The translations under genes were made by a program, and so were the position numbers. A stretch of 64,000 nt of DNA. Source: SSC3 sp963769585 (GTDB lineage: Bacteria > Actinomycetota > Actinomycetes > Propionibacteriales > Nocardioidaceae). This document shows positions 50,848-59,577 of this stretch, in pieces. Position 1 is the first letter of the stretch. Each line of letters starts with the position of its first letter. The stretch spans positions 186,001 to 250,000 of the forward strand of contig CAVYMJ010000006.1 of NCBI GenBank assembly GCA_963769585.1, given 5' to 3'. A model generated the notes under the pieces. It was not told the origin of the DNA and did not search any database. It saw only the letters and a list, made by a program, of their open reading frames with translations.

Positions 50848-51471
50848 GTGACGATCGAGCTGCAGACCTCACTCTTCGGCGCGGTCGACCCTGGTCTCCA
50901 TCCACTCGCGCCTGGTCGCACCGCGCTGGCGCACGGAGCCTGGGTCGACCACCAACCAGGCTGGGTCTCGGGCTCGGACGAGCTCTTCGTGGACCTCGCC
51001 GGTTCGGTCGACTGGCGGGCCGAGAGGCGTCGGATGTACGACCGGGTTGTCGAGGTGCCGAGGCTGGTTTCTTTCTACGAGGAGGCCGACGCGTTGCCCC
51101 ACCCGGTTCTGCAAGCGGCACGTACCGCCTTGAGCCGCTACTACGGCGAGGCGCTGGGTGAGCCGTTCACGACGGCGGGCCTGTGCTACTACCGCGACGG
51201 TCGCGACAGCGTGGCCTGGCACGGAGACCGGATCGGCCGCAGCCGGACAGAGGACACCATGGTCGCGATCGTCTCGTTGGGGGAGCCCCGCAAGCTCCTC
51301 CTTCGCCCGCACGGAGGTGGTGGCGAGACTTTGGGCTTCGCCCTGGGCCACGGCGACTTGCTGGTCATGGGTGGCTCCTGCCAGCGCACCTGGGACCACG
51401 CCGTACCCAAGACGGCGAAGCGGGTTGGGCCGCGGATCTCGGTGCAGTACCGGCCGCGTGGCGTCCGCTGA
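50848..51471 (+). CDS. alkB: AlkB-type alkylated-DNA repair dioxygenase
   Basis: 207-aa Fe(II)/2-oxoglutarate dioxygenase that removes alkyl lesions such as 1-methyladenine. The iron triad is HxD in WHGDRIG and His in WDHAVPKT; 2-oxoglutarate-binding Arg lies in RVGPRISVQYR. GTG 50848 is fixed by the leaderless promoter. SOS regulation from the LexA box. Confidence 0.92.
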   Translation: MTIELQTSLFGAVDPGLHPLAPGRTALAHGAWVDHQPGWVSGSDELFVDLAGSVDWRAERRRMYDRVVEVPRLVSFYEEADALPHPVLQAARTALSRYYGEALGEPFTTAGLCYYRDGRDSVAWHGDRIGRSRTEDTMVAIVSLGEPRKLLLRPHGGGGETLGFALGHGDLLVMGGSCQRTWDHAVPKTAKRVGPRISVQYRPRGVR

Positions 51472-51494
51472 AAGGTCTGCCTCTCGTCCGGACA
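51470..51494 (+). repeat. Sigma-linked promoter-like repeat, copy 1
   Basis: GAAAG-n-TCTGCCTC-TC-GTCCGGACA, 9 nt before the sigma-factor start. The same blocks recur at 52000-52024 before the partner gene. Possible target of the sigma factor itself. Confidence 0.5.
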
Positions 51495-51503
51495 GATGGG
51501 AGT

Positions 51504-52055
51504 GTGGAGACTGTGTCAGAACCGACCCGCGAGGCCGAGCGACACGCTCGGTTCAGTGAGCTCGCCCGCCTCGTCGGGCCGGCGCTGCGCCGCTTCGTCG
51601 TACGGCGGGCGGATCCTGACCAGGTCGACGACGTACTCGCGGACACGCTGCTGGTGCTGTGGCGGCGCCTCGACGACGTACCGGCGGACGAACCACTGCC
51701 CTGGTGCTACGGGGTGGCTCGCCGTTGCCTGGCCAACGTTCGCCGTACGAGCCAGCGCCAGCGACGGCTGACGGACAGGCTGGCCACGGTGCGGACAGCC
51801 GGACCGCCGCCTCTGGACCCGGACCTCCATGAGGCTCTGGCCAAGCTCCCCGAGAAGGACCGTGAACTGGTCAGGCTCTGGGCGTGGGAGGAGCTACAGC
51901 CGCGCGAGATCGCTGCCGTTCTCGGGGTCAGCCCGAACGCGGTGAGCATCCGGCTGCATCGGGCGCGGAGCAAGCTGGCAAGCCTGTTGGACCAGGAACG
52001 AAAGAGCTCTGCCTCGTCCGGACACAGACAGGGTGACGAGAGGAGGCCGCGATGA
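51504..52055 (+). CDS. ECF-like sigma-70 family RNA polymerase sigma factor
   Basis: 183 aa: region 2 (LRRFVVRRADPDQVDDVLADTLLVLWRRLDDVP) and region 4 (LPEKDRELVRLWAWEELQPREIAAVLGVSPNAVSIRLHRARSKL). GTG 51504 or GTG 51513 may be the start. It overlaps the next ATG (ATGA), a typical sigma/anti-sigma arrangement. Confidence 0.9.
   Translation: METVSEPTREAERHARFSELARLVGPALRRFVVRRADPDQVDDVLADTLLVLWRRLDDVPADEPLPWCYGVARRCLANVRRTSQRQRRLTDRLATVRTAGPPPLDPDLHEALAKLPEKDRELVRLWAWEELQPREIAAVLGVSPNAVSIRLHRARSKLASLLDQERKSSASSGHRQGDERRPR
52000..52024 (+). repeat. Sigma-linked promoter-like repeat, copy 2
   Basis: GAAAG-n3-TCTGCCTC-GTCCGGACA, inside the 3' end of the sigma gene and 27 nt before the partner start. 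It matches 51470-51494. Confidence 0.5.
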
Positions 52056-52666
52056 ACGACGACGAACTGCTTGCCAGGCTCCGAGAAGCCGATCCTGCGC
52101 GACGTGACGCGCCGGCCGACTCATGGATCGACAACCTTGTGGAGGACACCATGAGCACGACCCCAGAACAGCCTGCACAGCCCAGTCCGGCGCAGCCCCC
52201 TCGACGCCACTGGGCAGCGATGGTCGCCTCCGCGGCGGCGGTGGCCGTGGTAGCTGCCGGGGTCGCGTTCGCGCTGAATCGCGGAGACGACGCAGGGACC
52301 CAGCAGGCACAGAAGACGGTGACTGAGCTCTCGCTCCCCGCGGACGACGCTGTCACCGGGATGTGTCTCCAGATCAGCGCCGAGGCCCTCCGCAACGTCG
52401 ACCTAGCCCTCGAGGGCACCGTCACCGAGGTCACTGACGACCGCGTCGTCCTGGCCGTCGACCGGTGGTTCAAAGGCGGCGACACCGACCTCGTCGCCCT
52501 GGTTCCGGCCGATGCCGGAATGGTCGCCCTCATCGGCGCGATCACATTCGAGCAAGGGGCCCGCTACCTAGTCTCCGCGGCCGACGGAGTGGTGAACAGC
52601 TGCGGCTTCTCCGGGCCCTACTCAGCCGAGCTGGCAGCCGTGTTCGACGAGGCCTTCCCGGGCTAG
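52052..52666 (+). CDS. Membrane protein coupled to the sigma factor (possible anti-sigma factor)
   Basis: 204 aa. Residues ~1-50 are cytoplasmic (NDDELLARLREADPAR), one helix spans ~53-75 (WAAMVASAAAVAVVAAGVAFAL), and the ~125-aa extracytoplasmic domain has two Cys (GMCLQISA, VNSCGFSG). Position and topology suggest a sigma regulator, but the usual anti-sigma zinc motif HxxxCxxC is absent. Confidence 0.75.
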   Translation: MNDDELLARLREADPARRDAPADSWIDNLVEDTMSTTPEQPAQPSPAQPPRRHWAAMVASAAAVAVVAAGVAFALNRGDDAGTQQAQKTVTELSLPADDAVTGMCLQISAEALRNVDLALEGTVTEVTDDRVVLAVDRWFKGGDTDLVALVPADAGMVALIGAITFEQGARYLVSAADGVVNSCGFSGPYSAELAAVFDEAFPG

Positions 52667-52693
52667 CCCGCCAGGTCGACTCGGGTTCGTTGG

Positions 52694-52725
52694 GGTTGAA
52701 TCCCACGGTCCCGTGGGAAACCTCC
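52694..52725. repeat. 32-bp palindrome, copy 1
   Basis: GGTTGAATC-C-CACGG-TC-CCGTG-G-GAAACCTCC. The core CACGGnnCCGTG is perfect and the outer right arm is partly degenerate. Part of a 36-bp inverted repeat with copy 2 (52697-52732 against 52749-52784, 16-nt loop). Confidence 0.85.
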
Positions 52726-52755
52726 ACTTCCCTCATGTCACGACGCTGGGGAAGT

Positions 52756-52787
52756 GGATGAATCACACGGGACCGTGGGATTCATCC
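52756..52787. repeat. 32-bp palindrome, copy 2
   Basis: GGATGAATC-A-CACGG-GA-CCGTG-G-GATTCATCC, near perfect, with centre 62 bp from that of copy 1 (about six helical turns). Both lie upstream of the ABC transporter operon. Confidence 0.88.
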
Positions 52788-52888
52788 GCGAGACCGGGTG
52801 GTGGCCGGATGGGACTACGTCGGCGCGCACACTACTTTGGTTCCTACGGATCTGGGGCGCAGCAGCCCCGACTACGGAGGGATCTGCC

Positions 52889-53656
52889 TTGAGCGACCAC
52901 TCACGACCTGCAGCAGCTCGAGTCGTCGACGTGACGAAGGTGTACGGCGTGGGCGATGCCGAGGTGCGCGCTCTCGCTGGGATCACCCTGGATCTGTACG
53001 CCGGCGAGTTCACGGCAGTGATGGGACCTTCGGGCTCGGGGAAGTCGACGCTCATGCACTGCTGCGCCGCGCTGGACACGGTTACCAGCGGTCAGGTGTA
53101 CGTCGGCGACGTGAACCTCTCGGGGCTCGGTGACAAGGCGCTGACCCGACTGCGCCGGGACGAGATCGGCTTCGTGTTCCAGAGCTTCAACCTGGTCCCC
53201 ACGCTGACCGCCGAGGAGAACATCCTCCTGCCACTGTCCATCGCGGGCCGCAAGCCCGAGGAAGCCTGGTACGACACCGTGATCGACACGGTCGGCCTCC
53301 GCGACCGTCTCAAGCACCGCCCCAAGGAGCTCTCCGGCGGCCAGCAGCAGCGGGTCGCGGTGGCCCGTGCCTTGGCGAGCCGTCCCTCGATCGTCTTCGC
53401 CGACGAGCCCACCGGGAACCTTGACTCCAAGTCGGGTGCCGAGGTGCTCAGCCTGCTGCGCCGCAGTGTCGACGAGTTCCAGCAGACCATCGTGATGGTG
53501 ACCCACGACCCGGTGGCCGCGGCCGTCACCGACAGGGTTGTATTCCTCGCCGACGGCGACGTCGTGGGCGAGCTGCGACAGCCGAGCCGCGAGCGCGTGC
53601 TGGCCAAGATGCAGGAGCTCACAGCCCGCTTCGCTCCTGCAGCGGCGGAGGCCTGA
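52889..53656 (+). CDS. MacB/LolD-type ABC transporter ATP-binding protein
   Basis: 255 aa: Walker A GPSGSGKST, Q-loop FVFQSFNL, signature LSGGQQQRV, Walker B IVFADEPTGNLD and switch His in MVTHDP. This is the type VII (MacB/FtsX-partner) class. TTG 52889 is preferred: GGAGG lies 8 nt upstream and the frame before it is leader sequence containing the palindromes. It pairs with the FtsX-type permease 3 nt downstream. Confidence 0.93.
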   Translation: MSDHSRPAAARVVDVTKVYGVGDAEVRALAGITLDLYAGEFTAVMGPSGSGKSTLMHCCAALDTVTSGQVYVGDVNLSGLGDKALTRLRRDEIGFVFQSFNLVPTLTAEENILLPLSIAGRKPEEAWYDTVIDTVGLRDRLKHRPKELSGGQQQRVAVARALASRPSIVFADEPTGNLDSKSGAEVLSLLRRSVDEFQQTIVMVTHDPVAAAVTDRVVFLADGDVVGELRQPSRERVLAKMQELTARFAPAAAEA

Positions 53657-53659
53657 CCG

Positions 53660-56206
53660 GTGCTGCGGGTCACGATGCGCAACCTGTTCGCGCGCAAGCT
53701 GCGTTTGGTCATGTCCGCGTTCGCGATCGTCCTGGGGGTCGCCTTCGTCGGAGGCTCCTTGATCTTCACCGACGCCATGGGCGGTGCGTTCGACGACATC
53801 ATCGAGGGCACCGTCTCCGACGTCGAGATCAGCTATCCGGGCGCCACCGACTTCGACAGCTTCGAGGACAACCGCACGATCCCGGCAGGGGTGGTCAAGC
53901 GGCTCGAGGACGTGCCGGGGGTCAAGTCGGTCCACCCCCAGCTCCAGCTGCTCTCCGTCTTCGTCATCGGCAAGGACGGCAAGGTCATCGGCGGCAACGG
54001 GCCGCCGGGGCTCGCGTTCAACTACACGGGCGCAGAGTCGATCTCGGGCAAGCCGATCCTCACCCTCGAGGACGGGTCGATGCCGGACGGGCCGGACCAG
54101 ATCGCGCTCGACGTCAAGACAGCCGAGAACGCCGGGTACGAGGTGGGAGACCAGGTTTCGCTGATCACCCCTGGCGCACCGCCGACGATGCGGGCCAGGC
54201 TCACGGGCCTCGTCGACTTCGGTAACGGCGGGCTCGTCGGGGCCACCATCACGATCTTCGACCGTACGTTCATGCAGGCCCGGTTCTTCGAGGGGAAAGA
54301 CGTCTACTCAGCGATCTCCCTGGTCGGCCAGGACGGAGTTCCGCAGGAGCAGCTCCGCGCGGCCGCGCAGCGGGTGCTGCCCCCCGGGGTCGTGGCCCGC
54401 ACCGGCGATACGGTCGTCCAGGACAACAAGGACGCCATCGACAACGGCTTCTTGAAGTACATCCGGATCTTCATGCTGATCTTCGCAGGCATCTCGCTGG
54501 TCGTCGGGGCCTTCTTGATCATCAACACGTTCTCGATCCTGGTCGCTCAGCGGAGCAGGGAGCTGGCGCTGCTGCGCGCACTGGGCGCGTCCCGAGGGCA
54601 GGTCGTACGTTCGGTGCTTCTCGAGGCCCTGGTGGTCGGCCTGATCGGTTCGACGCTGGGGCTCGGAATGGGCATCGTCCTGGCCCAGGGGATCCGAGCC
54701 CTGCTGTCGACGTTCGGGCTCGACCTGAGCAGTGCCGAGTTCCCCGTACAGCCGACGACCATTGCCTGGTGCTACGTCCTCGGCCTGCTCGTGACGGTCG
54801 TCGCCGCGGTGCTGCCCGCGCTCCGAGGATCCAGGGCGGCGCCCGTCTCGGCGTTGCGTGACGACGTGGCTCTCCCGGAGTCGACGCTTCGAACCCGGCT
54901 GGCCGTCGGGACCTCGATGATCCTGGCAGGGGTGGCCAGCGTGATCGCTGGCTTCGCCGGGAAGGGCTCGTCTGGCTTGAGCCTCATCGGGCTGGGGTTG
55001 TTGCTGATCCTGATCGGGGTCTCGCTGGTCAGCCCGCTGGTGTCGCGACCCGTGATCGCCGGCTTCGGTTTGGCGTACCGGCGGCTCTTCGGCAGCGTCG
55101 GGCTACTGGCCACCCAGAACTCCGCGCGCAACCCGCGGCGTACGGCGGCCACCTCCAGCGCACTGATGATCGGAATCGCCCTGGTCTCGATGGTGGCGAT
55201 CTTCGGGAAGTCGGCCTCGGCCAGCACCGATGCCGCGCTCGAGGTCTCGCTCAGGGCCCAGCTCGTCGTGTCGAACGTCGTCGGCCAACCCTTCTCCACC
55301 GACGTCGCGGACCAGATCCGGGCGGTCCCGGGGGTGCGCACTGTCGCGCAGGTTCAGCAGGCCTACCCCAGGGCCGACGGCGACCAGACCTTCGTCGCCG
55401 CGGTCACGCCAGCGGACATCGAGCAGGCCCTTGCCCTCGACATCGTCGACGGGAACCTGGCCGACCTGAAGGGCGGCACTGTCGCGGTGGCACGCAGCAC
55501 CGCCGAGGGCCATGGTTTCTCCCTCGGAGACACGGTTGACATGGAGTTCCAAGGTGGCACCCAGGACCTCAAAGTCGTTGCCGTGTACGACGGAGATCCC
55601 TCGCTGCCAGCCAGCTATCTGGTCAGCCCCGAGACCCTGGCCGCAGGCGGGCTCAAGGCGCTGGACTCCATCCTCTTCGTCGTCAAGGCGCCGAGTGCCG
55701 ACACCGTAGAGCTCACCCGAGCCATCAACGCGGTCACCAAGGGACTCCCCACCTTGACGGTCAAGGACCCGGCCGGCTACGCCGACGAGCAGAAGTCCCA
55801 GGTCGACCTGTTCCTGACCCTGATCTACGCGCTGCTCGGGTTGTCCGTGGTGATCGCGATCCTCGGCGTCGTCAACACGCTCGGGCTCTCAGTCATCGAG
55901 CGCACCCGGGAGGTAGGCCTGTTGCGGGCGGTTGGGCTGAGTCGTCGCCAACTGCGCACGATGATCCGGCTGGAGTCGATCGTCATCGCGGTCTTCGGCG
56001 CGCTCCTGGGCGTGGTGGTAGGCGTGGCGTTCGGGGTCTCGCTGGTGAAGGCGCTGGCTGACCAGGGGATCACCGAGCTCTCTATCCCCTGGGTTCAGCT
56101 TCTGGGTTTCGTCATCGCTGCAGGCGTGGTCGGGGTCCTTGCCGCCGTAGTCCCGGGGCGCCGAGCGGCGCGACTGGACGTACTCAAGGCGATCGCCACG
56201 GAATGA
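53660..56206 (+). CDS. FtsX-type ABC transporter permease
   Basis: 848 aa with two FtsX domains. Helices lie near residues 15-35, ~270-400 (FMLIFAGISLVVGAFLIINTFSILV) and ~720-840 (LFLTLIYALLGLSVVIAILGVVNTLGLSVIERTREVGLLRAVG), with large extracytoplasmic domains between. Such proteins couple ATP hydrolysis to envelope peptides, lipoproteins or drugs. GTG 53660 puts the first helix at the N-terminus. Confidence 0.92.
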   Translation: MLRVTMRNLFARKLRLVMSAFAIVLGVAFVGGSLIFTDAMGGAFDDIIEGTVSDVEISYPGATDFDSFEDNRTIPAGVVKRLEDVPGVKSVHPQLQLLSVFVIGKDGKVIGGNGPPGLAFNYTGAESISGKPILTLEDGSMPDGPDQIALDVKTAENAGYEVGDQVSLITPGAPPTMRARLTGLVDFGNGGLVGATITIFDRTFMQARFFEGKDVYSAISLVGQDGVPQEQLRAAAQRVLPPGVVARTGDTVVQDNKDAIDNGFLKYIRIFMLIFAGISLVVGAFLIINTFSILVAQRSRELALLRALGASRGQVVRSVLLEALVVGLIGSTLGLGMGIVLAQGIRALLSTFGLDLSSAEFPVQPTTIAWCYVLGLLVTVVAAVLPALRGSRAAPVSALRDDVALPESTLRTRLAVGTSMILAGVASVIAGFAGKGSSGLSLIGLGLLLILIGVSLVSPLVSRPVIAGFGLAYRRLFGSVGLLATQNSARNPRRTAATSSALMIGIALVSMVAIFGKSASASTDAALEVSLRAQLVVSNVVGQPFSTDVADQIRAVPGVRTVAQVQQAYPRADGDQTFVAAVTPADIEQALALDIVDGNLADLKGGTVAVARSTAEGHGFSLGDTVDMEFQGGTQDLKVVAVYDGDPSLPASYLVSPETLAAGGLKALDSILFVVKAPSADTVELTRAINAVTKGLPTLTVKDPAGYADEQKSQVDLFLTLIYALLGLSVVIAILGVVNTLGLSVIERTREVGLLRAVGLSRRQLRTMIRLESIVIAVFGALLGVVVGVAFGVSLVKALADQGITELSIPWVQLLGFVIAAGVVGVLAAVVPGRRAARLDVLKAIATE

Positions 56207-56292
56207 CGGGTGTTGTAGCAGCAACTTTTCTGCCCTCCTGTCACGGCTGGTTTCCGGGTCTAAGATCGGGCCAAGGGAGAGGGGCCGAAACG

Positions 56293-57039
56293 ATGGGTGA
56301 TGTGATCACGCCAGCGCCGAGCCATCAGGCAGTCCACAAGCATGTGCAGGTTCGCGAGTACGTGCGGAACCTGATCGATGGCGCTGAGCCCGGTGACCCC
56401 GCTCCGTCCGAGCGTGAGCTCGTCCAACAGTTCGGTGTCGCGCGAATGACGGTCCGGCAGGCACTCGACGCGCTGGTCGCGGAGGGCCTCCTGGAGCGAA
56501 TCCCGGGTCGTGGGACCTTCGTCGCGCGGGGCCTGGCCGAGACCCAGGCACGCCTGGCCAGCTTCACCGAGGAGATGACTCGCCGCGGCCTGAAGCCCGA
56601 CGCCCGCACGCTGCTGGCTCGTCTTGAGCAGGCCGGGCCCGGAGTCGCCCGGGCACTGGAGATCGAGGTCGGCGACCGGGTCGTGCACTGGCAGCGACTG
56701 CGGTACGCCGACGGCCAGCCGATGTGCATCGAGGACGCCTACCTCGCCGACTCGATCTTGCCGGGCTTCCTGGAGCAGCCGCTCCCGGTCAGCCTGTACG
56801 CCGAGCTCCAACGGCGCGACCTGCTACCGACCTGGGGCGAGGATTCCGTCGACGCCGACGTCGCCAAGGCGGACGAGGCCGAGGCCCTCGGGATCCGTGA
56901 GGGGGACTCGGTGCTCCGGGTAGCGCGCCGCGCCTTCGCCGGCACTCTCGCCGTGGAGGTGTCGCGCTCGACCTTCCGGGCTGACCGGTACACGCTCTGG
57001 GTGCCGCTGACCCGTCCGCCCGCTCCGGCTCGCCGCTGA
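56293..57039 (+). CDS. GntR/HutC-family transcriptional regulator with UTRA domain
   Basis: 248 aa. HTH residues ~18-78: REYVRNLIDGAEPGDPAPSERELVQQFGVARMTVRQALDALVAEGLLER and GRGTFVA. The UTRA ligand domain fills the rest. GAGAGGGG 8 nt before ATG 56293 supports this start over the longer frame. It lies 1 nt upstream of a maturation operon (57041-60685) and is a candidate regulator of it or of sugar uptake. Confidence 0.9.
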   Translation: MGDVITPAPSHQAVHKHVQVREYVRNLIDGAEPGDPAPSERELVQQFGVARMTVRQALDALVAEGLLERIPGRGTFVARGLAETQARLASFTEEMTRRGLKPDARTLLARLEQAGPGVARALEIEVGDRVVHWQRLRYADGQPMCIEDAYLADSILPGFLEQPLPVSLYAELQRRDLLPTWGEDSVDADVAKADEAEALGIREGDSVLRVARRAFAGTLAVEVSRSTFRADRYTLWVPLTRPPAPARR

Positions 57040-57040
57040 A

Positions 57041-57628
57041 GTGGTCACCGGACTTCTTCTGGCTGCGGGAGGCGGCACGCGCATGGGCCTGCCCAAGGCG
57101 CTGCTGCGCGACCCGGCGGGTGTGCCGTACCTCGACCGGGCGATCGGCACCCTGTTCGAGGGAGGCTGCACGGAGGTGACCGTCGTCCTCGGGGCGGCCG
57201 CCCCGGAGGCAACGGAGATCCTGCGGGAACACGGATGGCTGGACGACCCCGACCTCGCCGTCGTCCACTGCGAGAGCTGGGATGCGGGACTGGGCGCATC
57301 GTTGAAAGCAGGCCTCGCCACCCTGGACTCCGAGGCCGCGCTGGTGCTTCTCGTCGACCTTCCCGACGTGCACGACGACGCCGTACGACGGGTCGCCAGC
57401 GGTGCCGCAGCGGACTCCCTGGTGCGCGCGACCTACGGCGGGAACCCGGGCCACCCGGTGCTGATCGGGCGCGACCACTGGGCCGGGGTGCTGGACGCCG
57501 TCTCGGGAGACCGTGGCGCGCGCGACTACCTCGACCAGCACGGCGCTCGCGACGTGCCCTGTGACGACCTGGCAACCGGCCGCGACGTCGATCTGCCCGA
57601 AGACCTGCCGCGTAGCCTGGACGAATGA
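57041..57628 (+). CDS. MobA/MocA-like nucleotidyltransferase
   Basis: 195-aa NTP-transferase: LLLAAGGGTRMGLPKALL binds the nucleotide, LVDLPDVH carries the metal-binding Asp, and GGNPGHPVLIGRDHW is typical of MocA. It probably adds CMP to molybdopterin for a xanthine/CO-dehydrogenase-type enzyme. GTG start, 1 nt after the regulator stop; ATGA overlap with the next gene. Confidence 0.88.
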   Translation: MVTGLLLAAGGGTRMGLPKALLRDPAGVPYLDRAIGTLFEGGCTEVTVVLGAAAPEATEILREHGWLDDPDLAVVHCESWDAGLGASLKAGLATLDSEAALVLLVDLPDVHDDAVRRVASGAAADSLVRATYGGNPGHPVLIGRDHWAGVLDAVSGDRGARDYLDQHGARDVPCDDLATGRDVDLPEDLPRSLDE

Positions 57629-58491
57629 TCGGCTCACCCGCGGAGTTGGCCGCGAGGCTGGAGAGCACCGGCTACCTGACCGACGAGGCGCTCGCCACGG
57701 TGGGCTTCCTCGCGCTCGAGCTGCAGCGACCGCTCCTGGTCGAAGGCGAGCCGGGGACCGGTAAGACCGCGTTGGCTGAGGCATTGGCGCTGGCGCTGGA
57801 GGTGCCGCTGATCCGCCTGCAATGCTATGAGGGCATCGATGCCAGCCAGGCGCTGTACGACTGGGACTTCCCGAGGCAGATCCTGCACCTGCGTGCCGTC
57901 GAGTCAACGGGGGCAGCCGACCTGGAGGAGGTCGAGCGTGGCCTCTTCGCAGAGCGGTTCCTGCTCGCTCGTCCGGTGCTGCGGGCCCTGCGGGAGAGTC
58001 CAGCCGTGCTGCTCGTCGACGAGATCGACCGGGCGGACGACGAGTTCGAGGCATTCCTGCTCGAGGTGCTCTCGACGTACCAGGTCTCGATCCCCGAGCT
58101 GGGGACCGTCAAGGCCGAGCTACCTCCGGTGGTCGTGCTCACCTCCAACCGGACCCGCGACCTCCACGACGCCCTCAAGCGGCGGTGCCTGTACCACTGG
58201 ATCGACCACCCTGACCTCGAACGTGAGGTGGCCATCGTCCGCTCGCGCGCACCGGAGGTCTCCCAGAGCCTGACCCGCCAGGTCGTCTCCCTGGTGCACC
58301 GGCTACGTGAGGCCGAGCTGGTCAAGCCCCCGGGTGTGTCCGAGACGCTGGACTGGGCGCGGGCGCTGCATCGGCTGGGGGTCGCCCGCCTCGACCTCGA
58401 GTCTGCGGCAGCCACCCTGGGTGCGGCGGTGAAGTACCGCGAGGACGCAGAGCGCGTCCGCGCCACCCTCGACCGGATGCTGGCCAGCTAG
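57625..58491 (+). CDS. MoxR/CoxD-type AAA+ ATPase
   Basis: 288 aa: Walker A EGEPGTGKTALAEALA, Walker B VLLVDEIDRAD, sensor 1 VVLTSNRTRDLHDALKRRC and Arg finger region. It resembles CoxD, which acts with a VWA protein (CoxE) in maturing the Mo/Cu centre of CO dehydrogenase. Overlaps the gene before by 4 nt. Confidence 0.9.
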   Translation: MIGSPAELAARLESTGYLTDEALATVGFLALELQRPLLVEGEPGTGKTALAEALALALEVPLIRLQCYEGIDASQALYDWDFPRQILHLRAVESTGAADLEEVERGLFAERFLLARPVLRALRESPAVLLVDEIDRADDEFEAFLLEVLSTYQVSIPELGTVKAELPPVVVLTSNRTRDLHDALKRRCLYHWIDHPDLEREVAIVRSRAPEVSQSLTRQVVSLVHRLREAELVKPPGVSETLDWARALHRLGVARLDLESAAATLGAAVKYREDAERVRATLDRMLAS

Positions 58492-59577
58492 ATGTCGCAC
58501 CAACCGGACGAAGTTCTCCTCGGCTTCGCGACGGCGCTGCGCGCGGCGGGGTTGAGGGTCACCCAGGACCGCGCTCGCTCGATGCTCGAAAGCGTGGCGG
58601 CAGTGGGGCTGGGAGACGAGAGCGCGACGTACTGGGCCGCCCGCGCGGCCGTCTGTTCCGGGCCAGACGACCTCCCTGTCTACGACACCGTCTTCACCTC
58701 CTGGTTCCACGGCGATGCGCTGCCGTCCGTTCCGGTGCAGCCGCAGGTCAAGGTGGTCCAGGCGCCGTTGGACACCGACGAGACTGGCGGAGAACGACAT
58801 GACGCAATGCCGGTGCGGGCACGCGCGGCAGACGTCGAGGTACTGCGCCACCGCGACATCGGCGAGCTCTCCGCGGACGAGCGACTCAGGCTGAACGGCC
58901 TCTTCGCCCAGCTGCGTCCCCGACCCCCGCTGCGCACGGGTTTCCGGCATCAGCCGTGGCGTCGCGGCACCGTCGACCGCCGTACGACGCTCCGGCGGAT
59001 GCGAAGCAGCCTCGGCGAGCCGACGGAGATCGCCTGGCAACGCCGGTCGCGGCAGCCGCGCCGTGTGGTGCTGCTCATCGACGTATCCGGCTCGATGAGC
59101 GCGTATGCCGACGCGTTGCTGCGCCTGGCGCACCGGATGAGCACCAGTAACGTCGAGGTCTTCACGCTGGGCACGCGACTTACCCGCGTCACACGTGCGC
59201 TCAGGCTTCGCGACGCCGACCAGGCTGTCGCAGCCGCCGGCGAAGCCGTGCCCGACTGGTCCGGTGGGACCCGGCTGGGGGAGACCATGCGGGCCTTCCT
59301 CGACCGGTGGGGGCAACGGGGCGTCGCGCGCGGTGCCGTCGTGGTGGTCTTCAGTGACGGCTGGGAACGTGGCGACGCCACCCTGTTGTCGGCCCAGATG
59401 GAGAGGCTGTCGCGGCTGGCTCACCGGGTGGTCTGGGTCAACCCGCACAAGGCCGCGGCCGGGTTCGAGCCCGTCCAGCTCGGGATGGCTGCCGCCCTCC
59501 CGCACTGCGACGACTTCGTCGCCGGGCACTCTCTCGCGGCGTTCGGTGAGCTGCTGGGGGTGGTCGCCCGTGCGTGA
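58492..59577 (+). CDS. VWA-domain CoxE-like protein
   Basis: 361 aa. C-terminal VWA domain with the MIDAS motif DVSGSMSAYADALLRL and TRL/VVFSDGWERGD; the N-terminal half is helical and basic. This is the CoxE partner of the upstream ATPase. It begins directly after that gene's stop. Confidence 0.9.
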   Translation: MSHQPDEVLLGFATALRAAGLRVTQDRARSMLESVAAVGLGDESATYWAARAAVCSGPDDLPVYDTVFTSWFHGDALPSVPVQPQVKVVQAPLDTDETGGERHDAMPVRARAADVEVLRHRDIGELSADERLRLNGLFAQLRPRPPLRTGFRHQPWRRGTVDRRTTLRRMRSSLGEPTEIAWQRRSRQPRRVVLLIDVSGSMSAYADALLRLAHRMSTSNVEVFTLGTRLTRVTRALRLRDADQAVAAAGEAVPDWSGGTRLGETMRAFLDRWGQRGVARGAVVVVFSDGWERGDATLLSAQMERLSRLAHRVVWVNPHKAAAGFEPVQLGMAAALPHCDDFVAGHSLAAFGELLGVVARA

